The position numbers were made by a program, and so were the translations under genes. From an uncultured Collinsella sp. (GTDB lineage: Bacteria > Actinomycetota > Coriobacteriia > Coriobacteriales > Coriobacteriaceae): a stretch of 37,389 nt of DNA. Under the pieces are notes generated by a model. That model was not told the origin of the DNA, made no database searches, and was given only the letters and a program-made list of their open reading frames with translations. This document shows positions 1-8,906 of the stretch, piece by piece. The DNA is taken from positions 1 to 37,389 of the forward strand of contig CABRHW010000019.1 in assembly GCA_902470765.1 (NCBI GenBank). The letters are read 5' to 3'. Every line of letters starts with the position of its first letter. The first letter of the stretch is position 1.

Positions 1-676
1 ATTAGTTTGAGAAGAAGTCGACAGTACATTCAGAAGCACCTACGTTCCTCAAAGATCTGTTAGATTAAAAGTAACAGACCGGATGAAGATACGTGCGACG
101 GGGGCGAGGCGAATGGCTGAGCGGTATCGATATGCGGGTTCAACGGTATCACATTGACCACATAGATTATTAACCTGCATTTCTAACAGTTAAGGAGACG
201 GGTGCTTTCCAGCACACTCCTTCGATGATGCCTTCCGCTTGTTGCTATGCCGGTTTCAGCCAACAAAGAATGTGCCCGGGCGCTCAGGTTCACCGTTAGC
301 GTTGGCAACATATGAGATGGGCCAGACCCTTGCCGCGCGCCGATTGCGCGAGAGGTGTCGGGCTCCATGTTTATTCCACCTGCTTGTTATCAACCAGCTT
401 CGTTCAACGTTAGACATTCAAGATGTCAGACGTCGAACCTGCGCCAAAGACGCAGCTGGGGCTACTAGTTGCCTACAATCGCTCGCGAAGCTCGCCTGTT
501 CGTGCGTGAATATCTGACAGCTCCGTCAGACATTGTCGGACATTTGATTATTCGACAAATGCGCACGTGGTCGCGTTCGCAAAGATTACTGAACGGTCGA
601 TGGGTGCGTTGGGACCGGAGCAAACGGCGGATGCCAGAAAAATGGCCTCACAGAATCGCACCCATGGTTGATAAAA
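1..676. other. Region without a recognisable gene
   Basis: I see no convincing coding region here. The open frames are short, overlap on both strands, lack ribosome binding sites and do not resemble known families. Small hairpins are present, for example TCTGTTA at 56-62 with TAACAGA at 72-78. Together with the repeats that follow, the stretch looks like decayed accessory DNA. Nothing more specific can be supported. Confidence 0.5.
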
Positions 677-710
677 TTGACCGCCCGGGCGCAAATACCC
701 GGGCGGTCAA
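677..710. terminator. Strong GC-rich hairpin, terminator-like
   Basis: A perfect 13-bp stem pairs 677-689 with 698-710 around an 8-nt loop. Read on the minus strand it is followed by a short T run (AATTTTATC), so it could end leftward transcription. It has no clear T run on the plus strand. No intact gene feeds into it in this window, so the role is inferred from structure only. Confidence 0.5.
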
Positions 711-772
711 TTCATCCCCTCGTTCGCGATCCTGTTGGGTTTTGGGGCTTTAACATGTTGTTGACGGATGGA

Positions 773-1017
773 TCAGCCGTACAGCTTGATCTCCCGGGGT
801 TCCATGTGGTCGTCCCCCAATAAGACGTCCCTGATGTAGCTCTGCGGCAAGAACTCGACGGGCAGCACTGGGTCGTCGACGTAGCCGGGCACTGGGAGTA
901 GGCGTGACCTTTGGACATAGCGTGGCCGCCTGCCGGCGGTCGGACTGCCACTTCAGCCAAAAGCTCAGGCGCGCGCATTAAAATAATGGATATATCGCTT
1001 GATGGGCTTTTGACCAA
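773..1017 (-). pseudogene. Possible frameshifted gene remnant, unknown family
   Basis: On the minus strand the last roughly 35 codons before the TGA at 773-775 read as well-organised protein (it includes PGYVDDPVLPVEFLPQSYIR and ends in EIKLYG). They are out of frame with the upstream open stretch that starts near 1017. A one-base deletion near 885-890 would join the two parts. I do not recognise the family, and the run is short, so this is a weak call. It fits the decayed look of the surrounding DNA. Confidence 0.22.
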
Positions 1018-1027
1018 GCATGAACAT

Positions 1028-1074
1028 CGCAGGTAAATCCGTGTACCAATTTTTGGTACACGGATTTACCTGCG
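1028..1074. repeat. Perfect 22-bp inverted repeat
   Basis: Bases 1028-1049 are exactly complementary to 1053-1074, with only TTT between them. The hairpin lies directly beside the first copy of the 177-bp direct repeat and is absent from the second copy. It could be a transcription terminator or the terminal structure of a decayed mobile element. There is no T run to decide. Confidence 0.75.
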
Positions 1075-1075
1075 G

Positions 1076-1252
1076 TTTGTTGAAAACTCTGACATGCGCC
1101 GCCGACTTCATTAAAATCGATTGCCGATCAAGTCTTCCTATATATGCGGGCCCTGAGAAGCTGCGCTGTGAACCTGAGACCGCTATCGATCGGCCCGGTG
1201 CACCGGGCCGCTGTCCTCGAGCCGGCATCAGCTTGCCGGTCTCAAAACGTAT
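1076..1252. repeat. 177-bp direct repeat, copy A
   Basis: This segment recurs at 1973-2149 with four mismatches and no gaps. It contains a perfect 20-base palindrome centred on GGTGCACC, a CCGGCA/TGCCGG hairpin near its right end, and GAGACC/GGTCTC that can enclose both. The two copies flank the DUF1648-type membrane protein gene like the boundaries of a mobile or duplicated unit. No transposase frame is visible inside it. Confidence 0.85.
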
Positions 1253-1303
1253 ACTTGATTTAAGGCGGAGTGGAATGTGGGCGCGCAAGGAGATGCGGAA
1301 TCG

Positions 1304-1930
1304 ATGAGAGCCTCAAAAAAAATTACTGCAGTGTTATCATCTTTCATCCTCTCTATTCTTCCATTTCTGATTCTATGGGCGGCTTGGTCAGTCCTCCCTG
1401 ATACAATTCCCGCTCATTGGAGTGGGGGTGTGGTTGATCGATGGGGTAATAAGCTTGAATTGCTGGTTGTTCCGCTGTTTTCTCTGATTGGTTCTATTGC
1501 AATTTCTGTGTACCTTATTGTTTCCACGCGGCGAAGAGAGTTCGCGGATTTCTCTGTTCGAATGCGACGGGACTTTGTTGCGTGCTATATTTCTAGTCTT
1601 CTTTTATCGACAACCTGCTCAGTGATAATTGCCGTTTGGGTTCAGTTGATTCTTACGCAAAACACTGCGGTTGATGGGGGGCTTGGACTATCGATCCTGT
1701 ATTCCCTTCCCGGGCTATATGTGATCTTGTGCGCTTTGCCGCCTTTTTATGCGAGCGGCGAGAGCAAAAAGGCAGAGCGCCTGATAACAGTTCTTATTGG
1801 CGGCGCGGAGATTGTTCTTTGTGGAATAGTGCTTGAAGGTTCGGCTGCCTCTTATGCGATGATTGGACTGATGATTCTGTTCTGTGCGTTTGAGATTGTG
1901 TCACAGGTAAGGGATAGCCGGTCCTTATGA
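1304..1930 (+). CDS. DUF1648/SdpI-like multi-pass membrane protein
   Basis: The product is 208 residues if it starts at the ATG at 1304, which has AAGGAGA about ten bases upstream; an in-frame GTG at 1277 is the alternative. The N-terminus has a membrane segment followed by LPDTIPAHWSGGVVDRWGNK, the typical DUF1648 signature found in the SdpI immunity family and related membrane proteins. About five further hydrophobic segments follow. The biochemical role is unknown; SdpI relatives protect cells against a secreted peptide toxin, but that function is not shown here. The gene is clearly lower in GC than its surroundings and sits alone between two 177-bp direct repeats, which suggests recent acquisition. 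Confidence 0.75.
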   Translation: MRASKKITAVLSSFILSILPFLILWAAWSVLPDTIPAHWSGGVVDRWGNKLELLVVPLFSLIGSIAISVYLIVSTRRREFADFSVRMRRDFVACYISSLLLSTTCSVIIAVWVQLILTQNTAVDGGLGLSILYSLPGLYVILCALPPFYASGESKKAERLITVLIGGAEIVLCGIVLEGSAASYAMIGLMILFCAFEIVSQVRDSRSL

Positions 1931-1972
1931 GTTGAATTACGCGCGTGCGGATATAAAGGGTGGCATGTTAAA

Positions 1973-2149
1973 TTTGTTGAAAACTCTGACATGCGCTGCC
2001 GACTTCATTAAAATCGATTGCCAATCAAGTCTTCCTATATATGCGAGCCCTGAGAAGCTGCGCTGTGAACCTGAGACCGCTATCGATCGGCCCGGTGCAC
2101 CGGGCCGCTGTCCTCGAGCCGGCAACAGCTTGCCGGTCTCAAAACGTAT
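1973..2149. repeat. 177-bp direct repeat, copy B
   Basis: This is the second copy of the element at 1076-1252, in the same orientation and exactly 897 bases further on. The internal palindromes are kept. One of the four differences (CCGGCA-TCAGCT in A, CCGGCA-ACAGCT in B) lengthens the right-hand hairpin by one pair. The preceding 22-bp hairpin of copy A is missing here. Confidence 0.85.
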
Positions 2150-2429
2150 GCCGTCCGGCACGACCGACGGCCGAGTCTTGCGCCCCGTTCGGGCAGCGCC
2201 AGAACCCCGTGCCGGAACCCATGCGGTCGATTGCAGGGGAATTCAGCCGAGGCCATCGAGGAGCCGACCTAGGGACGGTGCCCTCAGTCCTCGAAGGATT
2301 TCAACCGCCCCTTAGGCTCGGATTGATTTAACGGTTGATTCAATCCGGCAGAATATGCCGGGCATGGACCGGTTGACACAATGTAAGGTAAAAAGCAGAT
2401 GCGGCCGTACGCCGGTGCGGGGTTCGGGT
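2150..2429. other. Non-coding stretch with competing hairpins
   Basis: No gene is recognised. Two 7-bp stems share the same short stretch: TCAACCG (2301-2307) with CGGTTGA (2332-2338), and GGATTGA (2320-2326) with TCAATCC (2340-2346). They interleave, so they are probably mutually exclusive. A CCGGCA/TGCCGG hairpin follows at 2345-2361. A TTGACA hexamer lies at 2373-2378 without an obvious matching -10 box. The stretch may be a leader for the antitoxin gene or decayed DNA. Confidence 0.35.
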
Positions 2430-2461
2430 GATGTGATAGAAAGAAATATACGTATTACATC
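2430..2461 (+). promoter_or_regulatory. Candidate antitoxin operator (inverted repeat)
   Basis: GATGTGATA (2430-2438) faces TATTACATC (2453-2461), matching at eight of nine positions, around a central ATACGTAT palindrome. It ends 17 bases before the start of the ribbon-helix-helix protein. Such antitoxins normally repress their own promoter through short inverted repeats at this place. The assignment is inference from position and symmetry. Confidence 0.4.
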
Positions 2462-2478
2462 TAACCAAGAGGTGCGTC

Positions 2479-2673
2479 ATGGCAACCGCCACCGCAGCCC
2501 TGAGAATCCCCGAGGACCTTGCGAACAGGTACGACCGCCTGCCGAAGTCGACGGGCCGCACGAAAAACTTCTACATGACGGAGGCGCTTGCCGCAGAGAT
2601 AGGCAGGCTCGAATACGAGTACGGCCTCATGAATTATCCGGGAAGCGTTTGGTTGCGAGGTATGCCAGTGTGA
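2479..2673 (+). CDS. Truncated ribbon-helix-helix antitoxin
   Basis: The 64-residue product starts at an ATG preceded by AAGAGGTG. Residues about 5-48 have the CopG/RelB-like ribbon-helix-helix pattern: a short strand (ALRIPEDLANRY) followed by two helices with GRTKNFYMTEAL and IGRLEYEYG. Members normally continue for another 15-25 residues with a charged toxin-binding tail. Here the reading frame changes character after EYGLMN and ends in an unrelated sequence. No toxin gene follows; the next gene is a convergent histidine kinase. It may still bind DNA, but it is probably a remnant of a toxin-antitoxin pair cut by the arrival of the neighbouring cassette. Confidence 0.65.
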   Translation: MATATAALRIPEDLANRYDRLPKSTGRTKNFYMTEALAAEIGRLEYEYGLMNYPGSVWLRGMPV

Positions 2674-2693
2674 GGGCCTGATTCGTCAGGCCC
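2674..2693. terminator. Hairpin shared by two convergent 3' ends
   Basis: GGGCCTGA (2674-2681), a TTCG tetraloop and TCAGGCCC (2686-2693) form a compact 8-bp stem. It begins right after the antitoxin stop codon and contains the stop codon of the sensor kinase on the other strand. No T run follows on either side, so it may stabilise or process the ends rather than terminate. Confidence 0.5.
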
Positions 2694-4083
2694 CGCACAG
2701 GGGGACCGCGATGGTGGCCACCGCGCCGCCCGAGGGGCTGTTGGCGAGCGAGACGGAGCCCCCGTGGGCGCTCGCGGCCTCGGCGGCGGCGTGGAGGCCG
2801 AGCCCGTAGTGGCGGCCTCCGTCGCGCGAGGAGCGGGAGGAGTCGTCTGTGAAGAGGCGCTCGCAGCCGCGTTCGAGGGCGGCGGGAGAGAAGCCCGGTC
2901 CGTCGTCGGCCACCTCGATGACGAGGTGGCCGCTCTCGACGTCGCAGGAGACCGCCACGCGCGAGCGCGCGTGCTCGGCGGCGTTGGCCACGAGGTTCGC
3001 GGCGGCTCGCGCCAGGGCGGTTCGGTCGAGCGGGGCCTCGGGCGCGCCCGCGACAGCGGGGCCCGTGGTCGCGTCGAGCGTCACGCCTCGCGCCCGGGCG
3101 ATCTGGGCGGCCTCGGCGAGGACCTGTTCGCAGAGCTCGGCCGGCCGCATGGGGGCCCCCTCCGCCCCGCCGGACCCGCGCGAGGCCTCGATGAGCAGGC
3201 GCACGTAGCCGTCGAGCCTTTCGACACTGCCGGCTATGTCGCGCGCGGCGGCCGCGAGGTCGGCGTCTTTCTCGTCTTCCAGCTCCTCCGCCACGAAGTC
3301 GGCGTTGGCGCGCAGCACGGTGAGCGGCGTCTTGAGGTCGTGGGCGAGCGACGCCACCTGCTCGCGCTGCCCCCGCTCCGCGGCCCAGCGGGCCTCGAGC
3401 GACTCGGCGAGGGAGGTCCGCATGGCGTCCATCGCGGCGAGGACGTCGTTCACCTCGCGCACGTTGGTGCTGCCGACCGCGAAGTCGAGATCCCCCGCGC
3501 CGACGCGCCCCGCTGCCTCCGCGAGCGGCGCCATCTTGCGCGAGATCACGCGGCTCGCGCGGCGCGCCACGAGCGCGAGCGCGAGCGCGCTTCCCGCAGC
3601 GCAGCCGACGAGCATGAGGTTCTGTGGGTTGGGGAGCAGGCCGGCGAGGTCGCGCGAGACCCACTGCGGCAGGTACTCGCTGACGAGTGCGCAGGCCCCG
3701 CCGCCCTTGAGCGGGAACGCGGCGTAGGTGAGGCCCGAGCCCCCGCCCTCGATCTCCACTGTGCCCGGATCCGCGGCGAGTGCCGCACGGGCCATTTCCG
3801 TCGCGTCCTCGAGCCGCGTGTCCTCGAGGTCTGTCATCAGCGCGTATCCGTCCTTGTTCAGGATGAGGTAGCGGTACGCCGTCGGCACGTCCTGCTGCCC
3901 GCAGACGCCGTCGCGTGCCAGGCCCTCCGCGACCTCGCGCGCATTGGCCGGCCCCCAGCTTGCCTCGTAGACGAAGCCCGCGTCGATCGCCGCGGAGAGC
4001 GCCATGAACGAGGCGAGCCACGCCGTGGCGACCGCCGCGAACGCGTAGGCGAAGTAGCGCGCGATGACGAAGGAGAGCGGCAT
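2686..4083 (-). CDS. Sensor histidine kinase of a lantibiotic-resistance-type system
   Basis: The protein is 465 residues from the ATG at 4083; a GTG at 4122, overlapping the regulator stop, would add 13. It has an N-terminal membrane segment, an extracytoplasmic part of about 120 residues, a second membrane segment near 155-174 and a HAMP-like linker. The phosphorylation box SLAHDLKTPL has its His near residue 248. The N-box NLVANAAEH, the G1 box ADDGPGF and GLGL near the end make a complete HATPase domain. It should sense a cell-envelope signal and phosphorylate the regulator encoded just upstream. Its position behind a LanF/E/G-type transporter suggests peptide-antibiotic sensing, as for CprK-type kinases; the ligand is unknown. 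GC content is very high compared with the core genes. Confidence 0.88.
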   Translation of the reverse strand: MPLSFVIARYFAYAFAAVATAWLASFMALSAAIDAGFVYEASWGPANAREVAEGLARDGVCGQQDVPTAYRYLILNKDGYALMTDLEDTRLEDATEMARAALAADPGTVEIEGGGSGLTYAAFPLKGGGACALVSEYLPQWVSRDLAGLLPNPQNLMLVGCAAGSALALALVARRASRVISRKMAPLAEAAGRVGAGDLDFAVGSTNVREVNDVLAAMDAMRTSLAESLEARWAAERGQREQVASLAHDLKTPLTVLRANADFVAEELEDEKDADLAAAARDIAGSVERLDGYVRLLIEASRGSGGAEGAPMRPAELCEQVLAEAAQIARARGVTLDATTGPAVAGAPEAPLDRTALARAAANLVANAAEHARSRVAVSCDVESGHLVIEVADDGPGFSPAALERGCERLFTDDSSRSSRDGGRHYGLGLHAAAEAASAHGGSVSLANSPSGGAVATIAVPLCGA

Positions 4084-4109
4084 GCCCCCGCGACCTCGCG
4101 CCCCGGTCC

Positions 4110-4772
4110 TCAGAGCTGCCACTTGTACCCCATCCCCCAGACGGTCGCGATCGGATCGGCGCCGGCCTCGGAGAGTTTCCTCCGGGCGCGGCTGACCTGC
4201 ATGGATATGGCCGCGTCGTCGGCGTCGCTCTCCCAGCCGAGCACCGCCTCGCGGATCTGCGCGCGGCTCATGACCTGCCCGGGGTGGCGGGCGAGGTACT
4301 CGCAGATGGCGTACTCGGTGGGCGTGAGCGGCACGGCCTCGCCGCCCACGGCGAGGCCGCGCGCCCCGAGGTCGATCCGCACCTCCCCGAAGGAGAGGGC
4401 GTGCGAGCGCGGCCGGCGCTCACGGCGTAGATGGGCCGCGACCTTGGCGCGCAGCTCCGCGGCCCCGAAGGGCTTGCGGACGTAGTCATCGGCGCCCAGG
4501 CCGTAGCCGGCCACGGCGTCCTCCTCGGCCACGCGCGCGGTCAGGAAGACGATGGGCCCGTCGAAGTCCGGGCGGATCTGCCGCACGAGCTCGAAGCCGT
4601 CGAGCCCCGGCATCATGACGTCGCAGAGCACGAGGTCGAAGCGCGAGAGGTCCGTCCCCGGGACCGCCGTCGGGTCCACTGCCTTGACGACCTCGTGGCC
4701 GTCGCGGCCGAGGACGCGCGCGAGCGCGTCGAGGATCGCCCGCTCATCATCCACTGCCAGTATCCTCGCCAT
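4110..4772 (-). CDS. OmpR-family response regulator
   Basis: The 220-residue protein has a complete receiver domain: D8 and D9, phospho-acceptor D51 in LVLCDVMMPG, T78 and K100. A C-terminal winged-helix domain follows, with LTPTEYAICEYLARHPGQVM and VSRARRKL, ending in WGMGYKW. It pairs with the sensor kinase directly downstream and very probably controls the adjacent transporter genes. The translation start is the ATG at 4772, preceded by AGGAGG. Direct CGTTA repeats with an 11-bp period upstream of the transporter ATPase gene (7403-7418) are plausible binding sites. The assignment to a peptide-antibiotic response is inferred from the neighbours. Confidence 0.92.
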   Translation of the reverse strand: MARILAVDDERAILDALARVLGRDGHEVVKAVDPTAVPGTDLSRFDLVLCDVMMPGLDGFELVRQIRPDFDGPIVFLTARVAEEDAVAGYGLGADDYVRKPFGAAELRAKVAAHLRRERRPRSHALSFGEVRIDLGARGLAVGGEAVPLTPTEYAICEYLARHPGQVMSRAQIREAVLGWESDADDAAISMQVSRARRKLSEAGADPIATVWGMGYKWQL

Positions 4773-4817
4773 GTTCGACCTCCTGAAACTCCCGTCGGCA
4801 TTGTACTTGCGCCGCGC

Positions 4818-5006
4818 TCAGCGGTCCAGAGCCCCGCGCGCAGCCGCGGGCGCGGGCGCCCACATGGCGATCTCAGGGTTGGGCAGCACGCGGTCGGCGA
4901 TCGAGCGCAGCGCCGACCCCCAGCCGGCGTCGAGCAGGGCATTCCCGCCCAGGACGAGCGCTGCGGAGAGGAGGACGAGCACGGCGGCGAGCGGCTTCCT
5001 ACGCAT
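4818..5006 (-). CDS. 62-residue single-pass membrane or secreted peptide
   Basis: The start ATG overlaps the end of the permease gene by eight bases and has GGGAGGG just upstream, which argues for translational coupling and a real gene. The product begins MRRKP, followed by a hydrophobic stretch of about 17 residues (LAAVLVLLSAALVLGGNALL), then a 35-40 residue tail rich in Ala and Pro. It has no recognised domain and no lipobox cysteine. It could be a small accessory subunit of the ABC exporter or a secreted peptide. Its place between transporter and two-component genes suggests a part in immunity or sensing, which is a guess. Confidence 0.6.
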   Translation of the reverse strand: MRRKPLAAVLVLLSAALVLGGNALLDAGWGSALRSIADRVLPNPEIAMWAPAPAAARGALDR

Positions 5007-5814
5007 CTGCCCTCCCGTCCTCGAAGCGGCAGAACCAGGCGAGAAGGACGGCGGCGGCTGCCAGGGTGAGCACGAGGCCAGCGAGCGCAGTCGTGAGGAG
5101 AGGGCCCGCCGCGCGTGCGGCGTCGATGAAGGCCTCTACCCCGAGCGACCCCAGGCGCGCGGGCCAGGCGAGCGGCACCCAGCTCAGGGGCGTCGCCAGG
5201 GCACCGGTGAGCTCGCCGGTCATGAGGCCGTGCGCAAGTCCGCCCACTGAGAAGAACGCGAGGAGCATCCCCGCCGCGCCGGCGCCGATGGCGGCGTTGC
5301 GGCCGAGGCGTAGGGCCACGCCGAGCCCCAGCGCGTAGAGGGGCAGGCTGCCCAGCACGATGCCCGCCCAGGCGGCCGCAAGCGGAGCGGGCCCGAGCGG
5401 CAGATGCCCGGCGACGGCGAGCACGGCCCCGAACACGCCGAGCGCCACGGCCAGCGCGCCTGCGCCGAGCGCCGCAAGGGCGAGCAGCTTCGCCGCGACG
5501 GCGCGCCCGCGCGAGGGGACCGCCGTGAGGTTGGCGAGGCGCCCGGCAGCGCGCTCCTCGTCCACGGCGAGCCCGCAGACGATGGCGGACATGAGCGGCA
5601 TGAGGGCGCCGAGGAACTGGGCGTAGGCGTCCGCGCCCAGCGCCGGGTCCCATCGGGTTATGGAGAAGTACTCGCCGCAGGCAAGACCGGCTGCCAGGCC
5701 GCAGACGAGGTGTACCACTGCGAGCGGGGAGCGCGCCAGGCGCAGGGCCTCGGAGAGCAGGGCCCGCGGGAGGGTCATGCGCGGCGTCGGGTCGGAGAGT
5801 CGTGTCATGGCCAT
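4999..5814 (-). CDS. Lantibiotic-immunity ABC permease (MutG/LanG-like)
   Basis: The 271-residue protein starts at an ATG that overlaps the stop of the upstream permease (TGATG) with AGGAGAGG before it. It has about six hydrophobic segments separated by short charged loops, and DEERAAGRLANLTAVPSRGR after the second segment, as in two-permease peptide-export ABC systems. It should pair with the adjacent permease and the LanF-like ATPase to expel a peptide antibiotic from the membrane. Sequence conservation in this family is low, so the assignment to LanG rather than LanE relies on gene order. Codon use is extremely GC-rich. Confidence 0.75.
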   Translation of the reverse strand: MAMTRLSDPTPRMTLPRALLSEALRLARSPLAVVHLVCGLAAGLACGEYFSITRWDPALGADAYAQFLGALMPLMSAIVCGLAVDEERAAGRLANLTAVPSRGRAVAAKLLALAALGAGALAVALGVFGAVLAVAGHLPLGPAPLAAAWAGIVLGSLPLYALGLGVALRLGRNAAIGAGAAGMLLAFFSVGGLAHGLMTGELTGALATPLSWVPLAWPARLGSLGVEAFIDAARAAGPLLTTALAGLVLTLAAAAVLLAWFCRFEDGRADA

Positions 5815-6580
5815 CACCTCTCCTCGGAGCGCGCGAACCAGGCCGCGCCCGCCGCCGTGAGCGCGGCGAACGCGATCGCGCAGACCGCAAGGCCCGCCAG
5901 TGTGAGCATGCCGTCCGCCGCGAGCGCCCCGCCGAGCGCCATGTCCGCCGCGAGTGGCTCGCCGCTCGGCAGCACGGGGATGAAGCTCGTGGGGATGACC
6001 ATGCTCGCCGACGGCGGAAAGAGCTGCGGCAGCGGCATCAGCGACCAGGCGAACCCACCCACGAGCTGCGTGGCGAGCGGGCAGAAGATGCCCGCGAGCA
6101 TGCCGAGCCGCGCCGTGAGGAAGAGCCCTGCGGGGATCATCCACGCCGCGGTCACCGTGTTGGCGAGCGCGCAGAGGAGCATCGTGAGCGTGCCCGCGGC
6201 CGTGAGGCCCTGCGAGGAGAACGCCGAGCCCGCGAGGTAGATGCCGAAGACCACGAGGTTCGAGAGCGTGCAGAGCGCGAGGCACCAGAACGCCTTGGCC
6301 CACCAGGCGCGCCCGAGCGGGAAGCCCAGGCCCAGAAGCCCCCGCATCCGCGTGCGAGCGTCCGCCCGCGCGACGCACGCCACCACGAGTGAGAGAGACA
6401 CGGGCAGGAAGAGCGCATACCAGTAGTTCCACGCGCTGAAGATCTGCACGCCCCGGTAGGGCATCGCGCCGAGCAGCGGCATCGGCAGCGCCATGAGCAC
6501 GGCCAGGCGAACCGGTGCCGCGTGGCGCGACTTCAGGGCCTCGGCGCGCAGGCCCGCGAGCAGGCCGCCTTTCTCGCCCG

Positions 6581-6584
<4 letters not shown>
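5814..6584 (-). CDS. Lantibiotic-immunity ABC permease (MutE/EpiE-like)
   Basis: The 256-residue protein begins at an ATG overlapping the ATPase stop codon (ATGA). It has a cytoplasmic start (GLLAGLRAEALKSRHAAPVRL), a first membrane segment and the pair GVQIFSAWNYWYALFLPVS typical of the MutE/EpiE permease family, then further membrane segments up to about residue 248. Together with the second permease it forms the membrane part of a LanFEG-type exporter. Permeases of this kind confer self-immunity in producers or resistance in non-producers. No lantibiotic precursor or modification enzyme is visible here, so resistance is the more likely role. Confidence 0.8.
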
Positions 6585-7309
<725 letters not shown>

Positions 7310-7330
7310 GGGCTTATCCTTTCTCTTCCG

Positions 7331-7363
7331 GGCGCGCGGGCCGAGTCGCCGTGCCCGCGCGCC
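7331..7363 (-). repeat. Hairpin in the leader of the ABC cassette
   Basis: GGCGCGCGGGC (7331-7341) pairs perfectly with GCCCGCGCGCC (7353-7363) over 11 bp. It lies 22 bases upstream of the ATPase start codon, inside the presumed 5' leader. It could stabilise the leader or attenuate transcription. There is no T run behind it on the minus strand. Confidence 0.55.
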
Positions 7364-7402
7364 TTACCTTTCGGGTTCAACATCCATGGTGGGGCGCGTT
7401 TC

Positions 7403-7418
7403 TAACGAAGCTGTAACG
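7403..7418 (-). promoter_or_regulatory. Candidate response-regulator site (CGTTA direct repeats)
   Basis: On the minus strand CGTTA occurs twice, separated by six bases, giving an 11-bp repeat period, 94-115 bases upstream of the ATPase start. OmpR-family regulators typically bind as head-to-tail dimers to direct repeats with this period. Direct control of the cassette by its own regulator is therefore plausible, but it is inferred from spacing and place only. Confidence 0.4.
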
Positions 7419-7512
7419 GCCGTTGGGCTCTTTTGGTGCCAGCCCTTCTCGACCCGTACGCATTTGCTTAAAGCAACAACTTTCCCGATCGATGTAATCA
7501 CCGAATCAAAAC

Positions 7513-7569
7513 GTGTACACCAGCCACCAAAGATGCCGAAAAATGTCGCTTTTGGAGGCTGATGTACAC
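7513..7569. repeat. 19-bp inverted repeat with TGTACA ends
   Basis: Bases 7513-7531 match the reverse complement of 7551-7569 at 17 of 19 positions, with a 19-base spacer. The outer ends are GTGTACA and TGTACAC. The repeat lies between the divergent ABC cassette and the phosphatidyltransferase gene. It could be an operator for an unknown regulator or a boundary structure of the imported cassette. Confidence 0.6.
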
Positions 7570-7578
7570 AAATGCAGA

Positions 7579-7637
7579 ATCCAGCGCAGCCCAGAGGCGC
7601 CCTCCACATGTCTGGACTCTCTATGGCTGCGCTGGAT
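7579..7637. repeat. 13-bp perfect inverted repeat upstream of phosphatidyltransferase gene
   Basis: ATCCAGCGCAGCC (7579-7591) pairs exactly with GGCTGCGCTGGAT (7625-7637). A nested CCAGA/TCTGG lies inside (7591-7595 and 7611-7615). It precedes a TATAGT hexamer at 7656-7661 that could be the -10 box of the gene starting at 7698. Operator or structured leader are both possible. Confidence 0.5.
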
Positions 7638-7697
7638 AGACATCGCCGGAACGGGTATAGTATCGAAAGTTTTGTCGTTAACCAGCGGGGGAGTCCT

Positions 7698-8402
7698 GTG
7701 GGCACCATAAAGAAGATCAAAAAGGAGCTTATCGGCACTTCCGATTACCCGTCGAATAAGATCTTTACGATCTCCAATTTCATCACCTTTACGCGCCTGA
7801 TCCTCACCCTGGTATTTCTGTACCTGTTTGTGACGGATAACAACCGTGTCATCGCCATCGTTATCTACGCCGTTGCCGCCTCCACCGACTGGATGGACGG
7901 TCAGATCGCCCGCATGACTAAGACGGTCTCGTGGCTCGGCAAGGTCATGGATCCCATTTGCGACCGTGCGCTGCTGTTCACCGGCGTACTTGGACTGGTG
8001 GTCCGCGGAGAGCTGCCCATCTGGGTCTGCGTACTCATTATTGGCCGCGACATCTATCTGGGCATCGGCACGCTTATCGTGCGTCATTATCACCGTCGCC
8101 CCATCGATGTGGTCTTTCCCGGAAAGATTGCCACGGCGCTGCTCATGACCGGCTTCTCACTCATGCTGCTCGGTTTCCCCGTTATTGACGGCCTGCACCT
8201 TTTATCTTCAACCCTTACGGCCTTCCCGGGCCTCAACGGAAGCTCGGTGCCCCTCGGCATCTTCTTTGTGTACGGCGGCGTGATCTTCTCCATGCTCACG
8301 GCTGTCATCTACTCCATTAAGGGCGGAGTGGCCATTAAACAGGCTCTCGCGCATCCCGAGGACGAGGACATCGACTTTCTGAACCCTGAAATCGAAGACT
8401 GA
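7698..8402 (+). CDS. CDP-alcohol phosphatidyltransferase, PgsA-like
   Basis: The protein is 234 residues from a GTG at 7698 that has GGGGGAG six bases upstream; the frame is open further upstream but without a ribosome site. The catalytic pattern D-G-x2-A-R-x8-G-x3-D-x3-D is complete (D67, G68, A71, R72, G81, D85, D89). About six membrane segments follow. Such enzymes join a CDP-diacylglycerol to an alcohol acceptor at the cytoplasmic membrane to make phospholipids. The acceptor cannot be read from the sequence. A second, more typical pgsA lies at 28,611-29,249, so this copy may make a different lipid such as cardiolipin or a phosphatidylinositol-type product. Confidence 0.85.
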   Translation: MGTIKKIKKELIGTSDYPSNKIFTISNFITFTRLILTLVFLYLFVTDNNRVIAIVIYAVAASTDWMDGQIARMTKTVSWLGKVMDPICDRALLFTGVLGLVVRGELPIWVCVLIIGRDIYLGIGTLIVRHYHRRPIDVVFPGKIATALLMTGFSLMLLGFPVIDGLHLLSSTLTAFPGLNGSSVPLGIFFVYGGVIFSMLTAVIYSIKGGVAIKQALAHPEDEDIDFLNPEIED

Positions 8403-8468
8403 TTCGTTGGGGTATGATTACGTACGGTTCATTATTTGCGGCACGTCCGCGATAAGTTAGGGGTTGTC

Positions 8469-8903
8469 ATGGACAACATGGTTAACAATATGCCTCAGAA
8501 TGATAAGACTGCTGACGCTACCTGCGTATTCCGCGTGCCTTCAAGCGACGTCACCGTTCCCGACCTCATGGCCAACGTGCGCATCACCGCCCCCGTCCTG
8601 TCCATCGTCAAGGGTCCGCAGACTGGTGCCGCCTTTGAGCTCGAGGACGACGTGACCACCATCGGCCGCGATCCCGCGAACGGCATCTTCCTTAATGACA
8701 TGACCGTTTCGCGCAGCCACGCGCGCATTATTCGCGAGGGCCTCGGCGCTCGCATCGAGGACCTGGGCTCGCTCAATGGTACCTGGGTCGACGGTGCCAT
8801 TGTCAATGCAGCCCCGCTGCACGACGGTTCTTCCGTTCAGATCGGTACGTTTACGCTCATCTACCACGAGAGCACGCCGGAGCGCATCGAAACCGGTGAG
8901 TAG
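8469..8903 (+). CDS. FHA-domain signalling protein, GarA/OdhI-like
   Basis: The 144-residue protein starts at ATG 8469 behind AGGGG. Residues 40-135 form a forkhead-associated domain with GR at 66-67, SRSH at 81-84 and LGSLNGTWVDG at 99-109, the phosphothreonine-binding face. The N-terminal tail contains ATCVFR at 17-22, which aligns with the ETTSVFR phospho-switch of GarA and OdhI. In those proteins phosphorylation of the tail closes the FHA domain and releases 2-oxoglutarate dehydrogenase and glutamate enzymes. Here the first threonine is replaced by Ala17, while the second, Thr18, is kept. It is followed three bases later by the MerR-type gene, as in mycobacteria. Confidence 0.88.
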   Translation: MDNMVNNMPQNDKTADATCVFRVPSSDVTVPDLMANVRITAPVLSIVKGPQTGAAFELEDDVTTIGRDPANGIFLNDMTVSRSHARIIREGLGARIEDLGSLNGTWVDGAIVNAAPLHDGSSVQIGTFTLIYHESTPERIETGE

Positions 8904-8906
8904 GGC